A stretch of DNA of 20,748 nt from an alpha proteobacterium SCGC AAA288-E13 (GCA_000504605.1 AZHQ01000012.1:1-20748); one strand, 5' to 3'; shown: positions 1 to 7,161, counted from the first letter of the stretch. A program made the numbers and translations. Notes: generated by a model not told the origin, from the letters alone.

Positions 1-72
1 AAAAAAAACAAATTGGAGAGAAGATGAAAAAACTAATATCAAGTGTAGTATTAGTAAGTGGTTTATTTACTA
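1..72. repeat. 72-nt direct terminal repeat, left copy
   Basis: Positions 1-72 are identical, base for base, to 20677-20748. The repeat holds an A8 run, a GGAGAG ribosome binding site at 15-20 and the first 16 codons of a secreted-protein gene. It reaches both physical ends of the window, so its true length in the genome cannot be seen. Either the contig closes on itself or at least two genes in the genome share this start. Confidence 0.97.
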
Positions 73-1148
73 CAAATATATTTGCAGATATAAACCTAAG
101 CGATGGTTTAGTAGCACACTATGAGTTTGAAGGAGATGCAAATGATAGTAGTGGAAATGGTAATAATGGAACACAATATGGTGGAGTAGAATATGTAGAT
201 GGAGTTATTGGAAAGGCAGTTAGTTTTGATAACAATAAAAATGACAATAATCAATATATAAATTTGGGGCACTACAATGAATTTGATGTAAATTACATTA
301 GTGAAAATATAACTTTGTCCGCTTTTATAAAAACAACAGATGATAATGCTACAATATTTTCAGATAATACTACAAGTGGATGGTATTATTTTATGATTTA
401 TGAAAATAAATTATCATTAATGTATCGAAATACTAGTTGGGATTGGGATAATAGAATTAAATCAAATTTGTATATAAGTGATGGAAAATGGCATCATGTA
501 TTAGGAATAATTGATGGTTATACTTTTAAGTTATATATAGATGGACAGTTTGATACAGAAAAAACTTTTTATGATTCAAAATTAAGTTGGAGTGGAACTT
601 TTAGTGGTGTTTCTATCGGGGCAGTTGGATATAAAGAAAATGATACAGGTAAACCAGAACGTTCTGATTGGTATAATGACGGTTTAATAGACGACCTCCG
701 TATCTATAATCGAGCCTTAAATGAAGATGAGATAAAAGCACTTTATAAATTAGGTTGTTCAGATGAAATTATATATGCTAAAAGTCCAATTACTAATAGA
801 TGGTTTCAATTTCCAAGCAAGTGTGATGCTCCAGCAGATTGGGAGACAAATACAACTGTACCAGTAGATTATACTACACTTCAAGAGGTAAATACTACAA
901 AAGTATCTTCTATAACTACTGATAAATTAGATAATCTATCAAATGGTTGGCATCTATTAGGAACAAGTAGTTCTATACAAAATCTTGATATATTTAATAA
1001 TACAAAATTTATATGGAAATATAATGATATAAATAATAGTTGGAGAGCCTACTCACCAGATAGTGCAAAAAAAGCACTTATTCAAAATCATGGATTTGAT
1101 AGTTTTGATAGTATTGAAGCAGATGAGGGATTTTGGATATATAAGTAA
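24..1148 (+). CDS. Secreted LamG-domain (concanavalin A-like) protein
   Basis: A 374-residue exported protein. Residues 1-21 form a signal peptide (MKKL, hydrophobic core, cleavage probably after NIFA). Residues about 27-243 read as a LamG/concanavalin A-like jelly-roll: an opening DGLVAHYEF, a VIGKAVSFD strand, a central GKWHHV..IDG..FKLYIDG block and a closing DGLIDDLRIYNRALNEDEI. Such folds usually bind glycans or surface polymers. A short segment with two Cys (CSDEIIYAKSP to FPSKCDAP) follows. The last 70 residues are a Trp-rich module (GWHLLG, FIWKY, SWRAYSP, EGFWIYK) that recurs twice at the N-terminus of the giant protein at 7799-17203. The start is fixed by GGAGAG 3 bp upstream of ATG. 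No anchor or membrane segment is visible, so it is probably periplasmic or released. The ligand is unknown. Confidence 0.9.
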   Translation: MKKLISSVVLVSGLFTTNIFADINLSDGLVAHYEFEGDANDSSGNGNNGTQYGGVEYVDGVIGKAVSFDNNKNDNNQYINLGHYNEFDVNYISENITLSAFIKTTDDNATIFSDNTTSGWYYFMIYENKLSLMYRNTSWDWDNRIKSNLYISDGKWHHVLGIIDGYTFKLYIDGQFDTEKTFYDSKLSWSGTFSGVSIGAVGYKENDTGKPERSDWYNDGLIDDLRIYNRALNEDEIKALYKLGCSDEIIYAKSPITNRWFQFPSKCDAPADWETNTTVPVDYTTLQEVNTTKVSSITTDKLDNLSNGWHLLGTSSSIQNLDIFNNTKFIWKYNDINNSWRAYSPDSAKKALIQNHGFDSFDSIEADEGFWIYK

Positions 1149-1167
1149 AAAATTGTATTTTTACTTA

Positions 1168-1197
1168 TTGACTTTTTTAGTTAGTTTGTAGTATAAT
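1168..1197 (+). promoter_or_regulatory. Sigma-70 promoter for the downstream structured RNA
   Basis: TTGACT at 1168-1173, an 18-bp spacer and a perfect TATAAT at 1192-1197. This is a much better -35 box than is usual in Campylobacterota. It begins 19 bp after the LamG stop codon and points away from it. The first product downstream is a foldable RNA and not an open reading frame, which suggests a strong promoter for a stable RNA starting near 1204. Confidence 0.7.
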
Positions 1198-1203
1198 TTT
1201 ATT

Positions 1204-1358
1204 AATAAAAAATTAAGTGAAGTGAAAATATGGGAATTCATATGCCTCATACCCTTAAATTAATCTATCTTTAGAGTAGGTTAAATATTTAGGAGTTTAT
1301 ACTCAAGGCGGACTGGTATGGAAAAGATGTGGGGTGCTTCCCTCCCACCACTTAATTT
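1204..1358 (+). ncRNA. Putative structured RNA of about 150 nt, family unknown
   Basis: Downstream of the TTGACT-18-TATAAT promoter. The ends pair perfectly: 1210-1219 with 1349-1358 (10 bp, AATTAAGTG/CACTTAATT core). Nested inside are four elements. ATATG/CATAT (1228-1232/1239-1243) has a 6-nt loop. CATACC/GGTATG (1248-1253/1315-1320) encloses TAATCTA/TAGGTTA (1261-1267/1277-1283) and GAGT/ACTC (1294-1297/1302-1305). A GC-rich GTGGG/CCCAC hairpin lies at 1329-1333/1344-1348. This reads as a closing stem around a multi-branch junction. I looked for the signatures of tmRNA, SRP RNA, 5S rRNA, 6S RNA, tRNA and common riboswitches and saw none. The 3' end overlaps the last codons of the convergent gene at 1352-1750. 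The pairings are direct observations; expression is inferred. Confidence 0.55.
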
Positions 1359-1750
1359 ATATACTTTTCGAACTCTATTTTATATTCATTTTTAAAAAAT
1401 ACTATTGTATCTTTACATTTTATAAGTTGTCTTATACTTGGTTTGAAAATAGTTGATAGTTCATTGTAAAAATTATTGTTAGATATTCCAAATATCAGAT
1501 ATTCATTGTTTGTATATGTGATAAAATTTATAATACCATCTTCTTTATATTCACAAGATGCTATACAATTATCTAACAATACTTGAAAACTATGTTTTTC
1601 AATATATACTGCTTGTTTTGGATGGTCTATTGATATTTTTTTTGCTTTTTTATTTGATATAAATAATTTTTTACTTTTAAAAATATTTCTAATATTATGC
1701 ACTATTAAAGGTGTGATAATACCTAAAAAAATTCTATTTTTTGAACCCAA
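1352..1750 (-). CDS. Hypothetical 132-residue protein behind the integrase
   Basis: I do not recognise this protein. It is basic, lysine/isoleucine-rich and lacks any internal Met. The first 18 residues are mildly hydrophobic (IFLGIITPLIV), too short and charged on the far side to be a confident signal or anchor. The start is TTG at 1750, supported by AAGGG about 7 nt upstream. It follows the recombinase with a 21-bp gap on the same strand, so it is probably co-transcribed with it. Its stop codon lies inside the 3' arm of the convergent RNA at about 1204-1358. Reading-frame integrity over 132 codons in such AT-rich DNA argues that it is real, but function is open. An excision or regulatory factor is a position-based guess only. 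Confidence 0.6.
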   Translation of the reverse strand: MGSKNRIFLGIITPLIVHNIRNIFKSKKLFISNKKAKKISIDHPKQAVYIEKHSFQVLLDNCIASCEYKEDGIINFITYTNNEYLIFGISNNNFYNELSTIFKPSIRQLIKCKDTIVFFKNEYKIEFEKYIN

Positions 1751-1771
1751 ACTTTACCCTTTGATTTTATA

Positions 1772-3016
1772 CTATGAATTATACAATTTATCTCTTTCAA
1801 TTTCAAACTGTTGTTGTGTAATAAAACCATTTTTAAGCATATCAACTAACTCTTTTAATCTATCAAAACTATTATTTTGAGTTTTTATAGGTATTGGAGA
1901 TATTGACTCTTTTTCAACTATATTTCTTATATAGTTCCAATATCTATTATATGCTTTTACTTTATCTTCATAAGTAAATTCAAGATAGTGTTTGATTGTC
2001 CCTTGTGGTTTATGATCTAAACAATAATCAGCCAATCTACTATCTATATTTAGTTTAGTAATCATAATAGATAACATTAATTTTCTTGTATCGTGCATTG
2101 ATATACTATGATTATTGATAGTTTGTATATTTGCTTTTATTAACAATCTATGAAAAACTCTACTTGCTGTTCCACCTCTTGGAATATTAAATAGTTTTCC
2201 ACCTTTATGATTTTTTATATATTCTATACACTCATCTGGTATAGGGTAGTGGTAGTCCTCTTTTGTTTTTGTTATCTCTTTTGGTGCTATAATTTTTCTT
2301 TTTTCTATATCACAATGTTTTTTTTCAAGTTGAGTTAATTCTCCAAATCTATGAGCAGTTAATAACAGCATATAAAGAAATATTTTATGTTGTTCTATGT
2401 TGTGTTTTTTTGCTTGATTATAAAGTGGTATTGCATTATAAAGTTTTCTTACAATATCTGTATAGTTTAGATTTGTTCTTTTACTTAAATCTTCTTTTTG
2501 AATTTTTACTGTATATTTTGGTATTTTTAACATTATATTTTCAATAATGTTATTTTTATTAAACTCCTCTTGAAAAATTGGTTTTAAAATATCAATAAGT
2601 GTATTTTTAGACCCTGATTGGGTATTGTTAAAATTATTCAATATTTTTATAATATGTTCATATTTTATTTTTTCAATTTTATAGTGTCCTATACTATTTC
2701 TTATATGTTTGTTATAAAAGTATTGATAACCTTTTGTAGTTGATTGAGTCCAAATACCATTTTTTAGATTTGTTTCCATTCTTTTTTCAAAAATTTGATT
2801 TAGTGTATTTAAAGAGTTTGAAAAAGGGTCTTTACCTTGTGAGAGTAAATTTTTTACTTCCAAAAGTTTATCAAATGCACTTTTTTCTGTTCTTACTTCA
2901 AATAGTTTAGTAAAGTTTTTTACTGGATATGTTATACCTAAATGTTTAAATCGAACCATAATAGCAATAGAGCCATTTTTTAGTTTTTTCTTTTTGATAC
3001 CTGCATATTGTGCCAT
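1772..3016 (-). CDS. Tyrosine recombinase (phage-type integrase) with SHOCT-like C-terminus
   Basis: A 414-residue site-specific recombinase for integration or excision of mobile DNA. The N-terminal 60 residues (KNGSIAIMVRFKHLG) resemble an arm-binding domain. Residues 70-165 form the helical core-binding domain. The catalytic domain from about 185 has Arg223 (AHRFGEL), Lys250/252, His308-x-x-Arg311 (HDTR), His335 (LDHK) and the nucleophile Tyr344 (IKHY), so all active-site residues are present. Residues 384-412 (FDRLKELVDMLKNGFITQQQ and following) match the SHOCT pattern, a short helical oligomerisation tail. The gene starts at ATG 3016 with GGA about 6 nt upstream and lies head-on to the 3' end of the rhomboid gene. 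A cluster of TATACAC motifs covers its promoter. Full length, so it may be active. Confidence 0.93.
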   Translation of the reverse strand: MAQYAGIKKKKLKNGSIAIMVRFKHLGITYPVKNFTKLFEVRTEKSAFDKLLEVKNLLSQGKDPFSNSLNTLNQIFEKRMETNLKNGIWTQSTTKGYQYFYNKHIRNSIGHYKIEKIKYEHIIKILNNFNNTQSGSKNTLIDILKPIFQEEFNKNNIIENIMLKIPKYTVKIQKEDLSKRTNLNYTDIVRKLYNAIPLYNQAKKHNIEQHKIFLYMLLLTAHRFGELTQLEKKHCDIEKRKIIAPKEITKTKEDYHYPIPDECIEYIKNHKGGKLFNIPRGGTASRVFHRLLIKANIQTINNHSISMHDTRKLMLSIMITKLNIDSRLADYCLDHKPQGTIKHYLEFTYEDKVKAYNRYWNYIRNIVEKESISPIPIKTQNNSFDRLKELVDMLKNGFITQQQFEIERDKLYNS

Positions 3017-3025
3017 TTTTATTCC

Positions 3026-3097
3026 AAAGTGTATAAAATTTATAAAAAATTATAACATATACACTTTTTTATACACCTTAGCTTACCAAAAATACAC
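3026..3097. promoter_or_regulatory. Integrase promoter with repeated TATACAC motifs
   Basis: On the minus strand a TATAAT -10 box lies at 3054-3049. Around it are AAAGTGTATA at 3026-3035 with its inverse TATACACTTT at 3058-3067 (perfect 10-bp arms, 22-bp loop), TATACAC again at 3070-3076 and AATACAC at 3091-3097. Repeated short motifs flanking an integrase promoter suggest arm-type recombinase sites or an operator for autoregulation. The motifs are observed; their role is inferred. Confidence 0.5.
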
Positions 3098-3134
3098 TTA
3101 AAATCACTCAAAAAATATTTTATATTTTTAAAAA

Positions 3135-3146
3135 TGTAAATTTACA
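3135..3146. repeat. 12-bp perfect palindrome TGTAAATTTACA
   Basis: A perfect 12-bp palindrome in the gap between the integrase start and the rhomboid stop, preceded by an AT-rich TATTTTTAAAAA tract. It could be a weak terminator stem for the flagellar operon, a regulator site or part of an attachment site. In sequence this AT-rich, chance is possible. Confidence 0.3.
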
Positions 3147-3162
3147 AAAGTGCTATAAACCC

Positions 3163-3702
3163 TTATATTATATAGCCTAATAGCCATCCAAGAGCAAAAC
3201 CAATAAGATGAGAATACCAAGCAATTGGAAGTCCTAAAAGTAGCGGTGCAAAAGATATTAGAATAACCCATACTATTATACCATTTCTTTGTATATTGTT
3301 TTTTAGAGCAAACCAACCAAGAAGCACACTAATAGCTCCACTTGCTCCTATTACATTTACCCAAGAATTTGTATAGTACATATATACTAAAGTACCAATA
3401 GATGTAAGAGTACCCCCTAAAAAATATAAAAGTATATATTTTACTTTTCCAAGATGACTTTCTATTGTTGTACCAAATTGAAATAAAACTAGCATATTCA
3501 TCAATATATGAGCAATACCACCATGAATAAACATAGTAGAAAATAGTTGATAATAAAAATTATATTGAAAAAATAAGATATTAAGACCTAATAGTGTAGT
3601 TAAAGATTCAATTTGGTTTTGGATACCAAATATAATAAAATTAGATAATATTATTATATTGGTAATTGTTAATAATTTTGTATTATTGTGTTGTAAATTC
3701 AT
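3163..3702 (-). CDS. Rhomboid-family intramembrane serine protease
   Basis: A 179-residue polytopic membrane protein that cleaves substrates within the lipid bilayer. It has about six hydrophobic segments. Rhomboid signatures are complete: HGGIAHILMNM (His60, His65, Asn69, oxyanion side), the catalytic Ser121 in GASGA and the catalytic His165 in the last helix (HLIGFALGW). The length fits the minimal six-helix bacterial core, with no extra N-terminal domain. The ATG at 3702 lies inside the 3' end of fliM (20-nt overlap), so it is probably translated from the flgI-fliM transcript by coupling. Substrate unknown; no flagellar role for rhomboids is established. Confidence 0.93.
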   Translation of the reverse strand: MNLQHNNTKLLTITNIIILSNFIIFGIQNQIESLTTLLGLNILFFQYNFYYQLFSTMFIHGGIAHILMNMLVLFQFGTTIESHLGKVKYILLYFLGGTLTSIGTLVYMYYTNSWVNVIGASGAISVLLGWFALKNNIQRNGIIVWVILISFAPLLLGLPIAWYSHLIGFALGWLLGYII

Positions 3703-4792
3703 CTCTTGTTTTTAATAAACTATCTATAGCTTCTTGTGCTTGTTTAGCTTCTAATACTCGTTGTTCATTTAATCCTTTTAGAACTTTTAATGTTTCCATT
3801 TTTTCATGATCGATATTTGATTTTATTTGTACTGCTTTTCTGTTGTTTTGAGTACCTGCAATTCCTAGCCATTTTTCTTTATTGTTTATGTATAGTTTTG
3901 TAGATGCACTTGTAGCATTTTTATTAAATGCTATTATATCACCCTCTTTTAAATTTAAAAGTTGTTTTATAGATAGTTCAGTTTCAGCAAGCATTGCATC
4001 TATATTCATTCTTGCGCCTGAAATAAGCGTATTAATATCTCTTTTTTTACTTATTTTTTTATTTTTTGCTTCAGCAAATACTTTTTCTACTATGATCTCT
4101 AAAAGAGGTTCTATATAAGAAATAGGGTAACAAATAGATAAAAATCCTGATTCTTCATCTATAGTGATCTCAAAAACTACGAGTAAAACTATCTCATGAT
4201 CTGATATAATTTGAATTGCATTTGCATTTGTATCTCTACTTTCAATTTTAAAATTTATTGTTGATACATCATCCCAAGCTTCTCTTAGATGTTCTACTAT
4301 AAGTTTATAAAAATGATCAAAGACCTGAAGTTCGATCTCTGTTAACTCTTTTTCTGTTGAGTCTGTTAATGCACTATCACCATTTCCAAGTAGATGTGCT
4401 ATTATTTTATGACTGATTCCTGGATTACATTCTATTACTATACGACCATCAAGAGGCTTTAAAGATAATGTATTTAAACTGGTAATTTGAGGAATTGAAA
4501 GAATAAATTCTCCATAAGTCATTTGTTCAATACTATACAACTTTATATCAACAATTTTTCTAAGCATCGCAGATACATCACTAATGGTAGCCCTTAGCAT
4601 TTTATCATGCAAAGCATTAAAAGCTTTCATTTGATCTGCTGATATTCTATTTGGCTTTTTAAAGTCATATATAGCATAACTTTTATCTTTTGCTTCTGAT
4701 GCTGCTTCTACTTCTATCTCATCTAAACCACCATCATCCTCTGCAATATCTAATAGTGCATCTATCTCATCTTGACTTAAAAACTCTGCCAT
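3683..4792 (-). CDS. fliM: Flagellar motor switch protein FliM
   Basis: FliM forms the C-ring of the flagellar motor with FliG and FliN and receives CheY-P to switch rotation. The 369-residue product begins with the conserved CheY-binding peptide LSQDEIDALL at residues 5-14. An acidic linker follows, then a FliM middle domain starting at the FKKPNRIS block (about residue 45), with MLRATISDVSAML and an LIVEHLREAW helix, and a C-terminal SpoA-like domain (about 275-345: ETELSIKQLLNLKEGDII). The gene lies 1 bp downstream of the flgI stop codon, so the two are tightly coupled. Its last 20 nt overlap the rhomboid gene. Length is typical. Confidence 0.96.
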   Translation of the reverse strand: MAEFLSQDEIDALLDIAEDDGGLDEIEVEAASEAKDKSYAIYDFKKPNRISADQMKAFNALHDKMLRATISDVSAMLRKIVDIKLYSIEQMTYGEFILSIPQITSLNTLSLKPLDGRIVIECNPGISHKIIAHLLGNGDSALTDSTEKELTEIELQVFDHFYKLIVEHLREAWDDVSTINFKIESRDTNANAIQIISDHEIVLLVVFEITIDEESGFLSICYPISYIEPLLEIIVEKVFAEAKNKKISKKRDINTLISGARMNIDAMLAETELSIKQLLNLKEGDIIAFNKNATSASTKLYINNKEKWLGIAGTQNNRKAVQIKSNIDHEKMETLKVLKGLNEQRVLEAKQAQEAIDSLLKTRDEFTTQ

Positions 4793-4793
4793 A

Positions 4794-5843
4794 TTATTTC
4801 ACCACTTCTACTGTTGCATCTATAGCATCTAATTTATCTAACATTTTAATTGTATCTATAATGTCTTTTATATCTACTTTCATCATCTTTAAAGCTCTCA
4901 TAAGATTTGATATAGTTGGTTTTTCTTTGCTATTTAAAAGTGCATTGTTTATATCTATTTGAGTAGTTTGTCCTATTTTGACATCATCCCCTATATCTTT
5001 TCCTTTATTTTTTGTATTATTTTCCCAATCTTCTTCACTTAAAGAAGATTGTTTTATCCTAATTGTAAAATTGCTCATCTGTACTACGACAGGTTTTATA
5101 ATAATATCTGCTCCTGCTAATATAAGTTGTTTTTGAATATCTATAACTATTTTATGTTTTATATCTGAGGTTAATTTAATGTTTTGAATTTTTGATATAA
5201 ATTGTATCATTGAGATACTATCTGGTTTTTTCACTTTAATAGTTCTTGTATCATATGCCATAGCTATTGGTTTATTAAAAGTTTTATTGATTTTTTCTTC
5301 TAATAAAGCTGCTGTTTGGGCACTTTGTTGAAGTAAACTCAATGTTATACTTGTTTCACCACTTAAATTATAGTTTACTTCATTTTCAACAATAGCACCA
5401 TCATAAATATATCCCGTAGTTTTAATACTTTTATTTGCAGTTACAGTTCCTTGTCCTAAAGCATATACTTTACCATCTACACCTTTTAGTTGAGTAATAA
5501 GAAGCTGACCACCATCTATAGATTTTGCATCACCAATTGAAGATATTTTTAATTTCAACTTATCTCCTTGTCTAGCAAATGGTGGCAAAGATGCAGTTAC
5601 CATAACTGCAGCAATATTTTTTGATTTTATAGAAGAAGCAGGAATTTTTACATATGAATTTCTAAGAAGATTTTGTAAAGATTGCATTGTAAATTGACTT
5701 TTATCTCCAGTACCAGGAAGACCTACTAAAAGCCCATAGCCTAAAAGTTGATTTTCTCTAATACCTACAATATTTGATATATCTTTAACTGTTTGGGCAT
5801 ATAAAGAAACTGTTATAAAAAAAATAAATAATAGTTGTTTCAA
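4794..5843 (-). CDS. flgI: Flagellar P-ring protein FlgI
   Basis: FlgI assembles in the periplasm into the P-ring around the flagellar rod. The 349-residue product has a signal peptide (MKQLLFIFFITVSLYA, cleavage before QTVKD) and the diagnostic N-terminal block VKDISNIVGIRENQLLGYGL, followed by LVGLPGTGDKS. The VTASLPPFARQGD and DGGQLLITQLKG motifs are also typical. Length matches the family. The start is TTG at 5843, supported by AGGA about 9 nt upstream and by the signal peptide beginning directly there. First gene of the flgI-fliM-rhomboid operon. Confidence 0.96.
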   Translation of the reverse strand: MKQLLFIFFITVSLYAQTVKDISNIVGIRENQLLGYGLLVGLPGTGDKSQFTMQSLQNLLRNSYVKIPASSIKSKNIAAVMVTASLPPFARQGDKLKLKISSIGDAKSIDGGQLLITQLKGVDGKVYALGQGTVTANKSIKTTGYIYDGAIVENEVNYNLSGETSITLSLLQQSAQTAALLEEKINKTFNKPIAMAYDTRTIKVKKPDSISMIQFISKIQNIKLTSDIKHKIVIDIQKQLILAGADIIIKPVVVQMSNFTIRIKQSSLSEEDWENNTKNKGKDIGDDVKIGQTTQIDINNALLNSKEKPTISNLMRALKMMKVDIKDIIDTIKMLDKLDAIDATVEVVK

Positions 5844-5876
5844 AGTATTTTATCCTATTGTATTAATTTAAAACAT

Positions 5877-5882
5877 ATTTTA
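5877..5882 (-). promoter_or_regulatory. Candidate -10 box of the flgI operon
   Basis: Reading leftward, TTTTAGATAAAATA contains TAAAAT at 5882-5877, similar to the extended -10 of Campylobacterota sigma-70 promoters, which often lack a -35 box. I saw no GG-N10-GC sigma-54 element in the 97-bp gap, although hook and ring genes of some relatives use sigma-54. Confidence 0.35.
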
Positions 5883-5905
5883 TCTAAAATTTAATAAAAT
5901 CTAGC

Positions 5906-5911
5906 TATACT
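5906..5911 (+). promoter_or_regulatory. Candidate -10 box for the short ORF at 5941
   Basis: CTAGCTATACTTTA resembles the extended Campylobacterota -10 (TATACT at 5906-5911). It would start transcription near 5918, just ahead of AAGG at 5929-5932 and the TTG start at 5941. It is divergent from the flgI promoter. Confidence 0.4.
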
Positions 5912-5940
5912 TTAAGCAAATAATTATTAAGGTTGTTTTA

Positions 5941-6201
5941 TTGAATATATTTATTTATGGAAATGATTCATTTAAGGGTAAAATACATACTATTTTAGGT
6001 AAAGCTAATATAAAGTTTAAAGTAGGTGGTGATATTAAAAATATTGATAATATTGATGAGTTAGAAGAATCAATAAAAAAAGATCCTACAGATATATTCT
6101 TAATAGATCAAAATAAAATAGTAGTAGATAGCTTAGTTACAAAAATATTTAAAGTATTAGTACCAAAAGATGGTATAAAAAAAACTTTTTTAGATAAATA
6201 A
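5941..6201 (+). CDS. Short hypothetical protein, probably truncated at its 3' end
   Basis: 86 codons starting at TTG, with AAGG 8 nt upstream. The product opens with MNIFIYGNDSF and alternates beta-like and helical segments (DIFLIDQNKIV), giving the look of a small alpha/beta protein such as a receiver-like fold. I cannot name it. It runs divergently from flgI, so it may be an ancestral neighbour of the flagellar locus. Its last 94 nt lie antisense to the 3' end of the AAA-ATPase-like gene, which is itself missing its usual C-terminus. The simplest reading is that both genes were cut at a junction near 6186-6205 and that the stop at 6199-6201 comes from foreign sequence. Confidence 0.5.
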   Translation: MNIFIYGNDSFKGKIHTILGKANIKFKVGGDIKNIDNIDELEESIKKDPTDIFLIDQNKIVVDSLVTKIFKVLVPKDGIKKTFLDK

Positions 6202-7070
6202 TAAAGTATCATATCACTATTATAAATAGTATGTTCAATATCTTTATTAAATCTATAGTTATTGTACCAGTAGTTACATTTAGATATAATATCATCTTTT
6301 TTATCATCTAGGTTATAGTAAGATATAAGTTCTTCTAACTCTTTTTTAGTTACACCTACCATATCATTAAATGTTTTTGATAAAGATATATTTTTACCTA
6401 TATTGTTACCACTACTTACATCATATAAAGCTACTGGTGTTACTCCTGTAAAAAACATCTTTCTAATACTACTATCATTATCACTTGTTCCTGCTTTTAG
6501 CATAGTAAAAAACTCTTTATATGAAGCTGTTTTATCTGTAACTATATCTTTATAGTTATTAACATTTGAAGCTAAAAGTTTATTTGCAAAGTTATCGTAT
6601 TCATCTATAAAAAGATATACATCATAACTTTTTGATTTACAATATTCTAGTACATATTCTATATTATCTATAGGATTATCAAATTCTATTTTTATAGGTA
6701 AATTATATTTAAGTATAAAAGAGTTTAATTTTGTATTTAGATGATTTCTAAAGCTCTCTTCATATCGTGTAACATCTACTGCACTAAAATCAAATTTTAG
6801 TATATAGAAGCTATTTTTTAGTTTTGTGGGGTTATTTAGTATCCAAGTATTTTTAAAGATAAGATCATATTCATCTTTATAAAATATATCATAATATGCT
6901 ATTAGCATATTTACTAAAAGTGATTTTCCAAATCTTCTAGGGCGAAGAAAGTATAAAAAGCTTTGTTCTTGTTCTACTAGGGGAATAAACCTGGTTTTAT
7001 CTATATAGTACCAGTTTTCCCTTTTTATTCTAGTAAAATCTGCTAAACCATATGGTAGTTGTCTTTTCAT
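6108..7070 (-). pseudogene. AAA-ATPase-like protein (PF09820 type), C-terminally truncated
   Basis: Matches the N-terminal part of the AAA-ATPase-like/DUF1703 family, usually 500 or more residues with a C-terminal PD-(D/E)XK nuclease domain. Seen here: the family opening (LPYGLADFTRIK, YYIDKT), Walker A at about residues 43-51 (RPRRFGKSLL), Walker B at 152-157 (YLFIDE) and a sensor-like FFTGVTPV at 207-214. The WYNNYRF motif follows at 268-273. Similarity stops near residue 293 (NSDMILYYL). The remaining 27 residues are the antisense reading of the ORF at 5941 and end at 320, so the nuclease half is missing. It may still make an ATPase fragment, but I score it as a remnant. It has its own strong promoter at 7103-7131, shared in sequence with the next gene upstream. 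Confidence 0.8.
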
Positions 7071-7073
7071 ACT

Positions 7074-7135
7074 AAAAATACCTTTTATAAAACTTTTTTA
7101 TTATTATACAAAAGATACTTTACTATGTCAAATTT
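7074..7135. repeat. Repeated promoter/leader cassette, copy A
   Basis: 62 nt matching 7724-7785 with three mismatches (at 7102, 7122 and 7123) and no gaps. It runs from just upstream of the AAA-ATPase-like start codon to beyond the -35 box. It contains the RBS (AAAAGG on the minus strand), the leader and the complete promoter. The coding sequences on either side of the two copies are unrelated. Confidence 0.93.
7103..7131 (-). promoter_or_regulatory. Consensus sigma-70 promoter of the AAA-ATPase-like gene
   Basis: On the minus strand: TTGACA at 7131-7126, exactly 17 bp, TATAAT at 7108-7103. Both hexamers are perfect consensus, which is striking for Campylobacterota, where -35 boxes are rarely kept. 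Transcription would start near 7096, about 25 nt before the ATG. Confidence 0.85.
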
Positions 7136-7161
7136 CAAAAAAACATTTTTTTACTTATAAA

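Noticed and set aside
1318..1395. A 25-codon plus-strand ORF beginning MEKMWGASLPPL inside the structured RNA, with AAGG 9 nt upstream
   Set aside because: It is antisense to the 3' end of the 132-residue gene, runs through the pairing RNA arms and has no further support. A leader peptide remains possible but unproven.
3128..3316. 62-codon minus-strand ORF overlapping the rhomboid gene
   Set aside because: Out-of-frame shadow of a clear rhomboid coding region.
3882..4118. Plus-strand ORF antisense to fliM, and similar ones at 4690, 10593 and 11598
   Set aside because: Hydrophobic or low-complexity antisense readings of well-supported genes, with no ribosome binding site or family resemblance.
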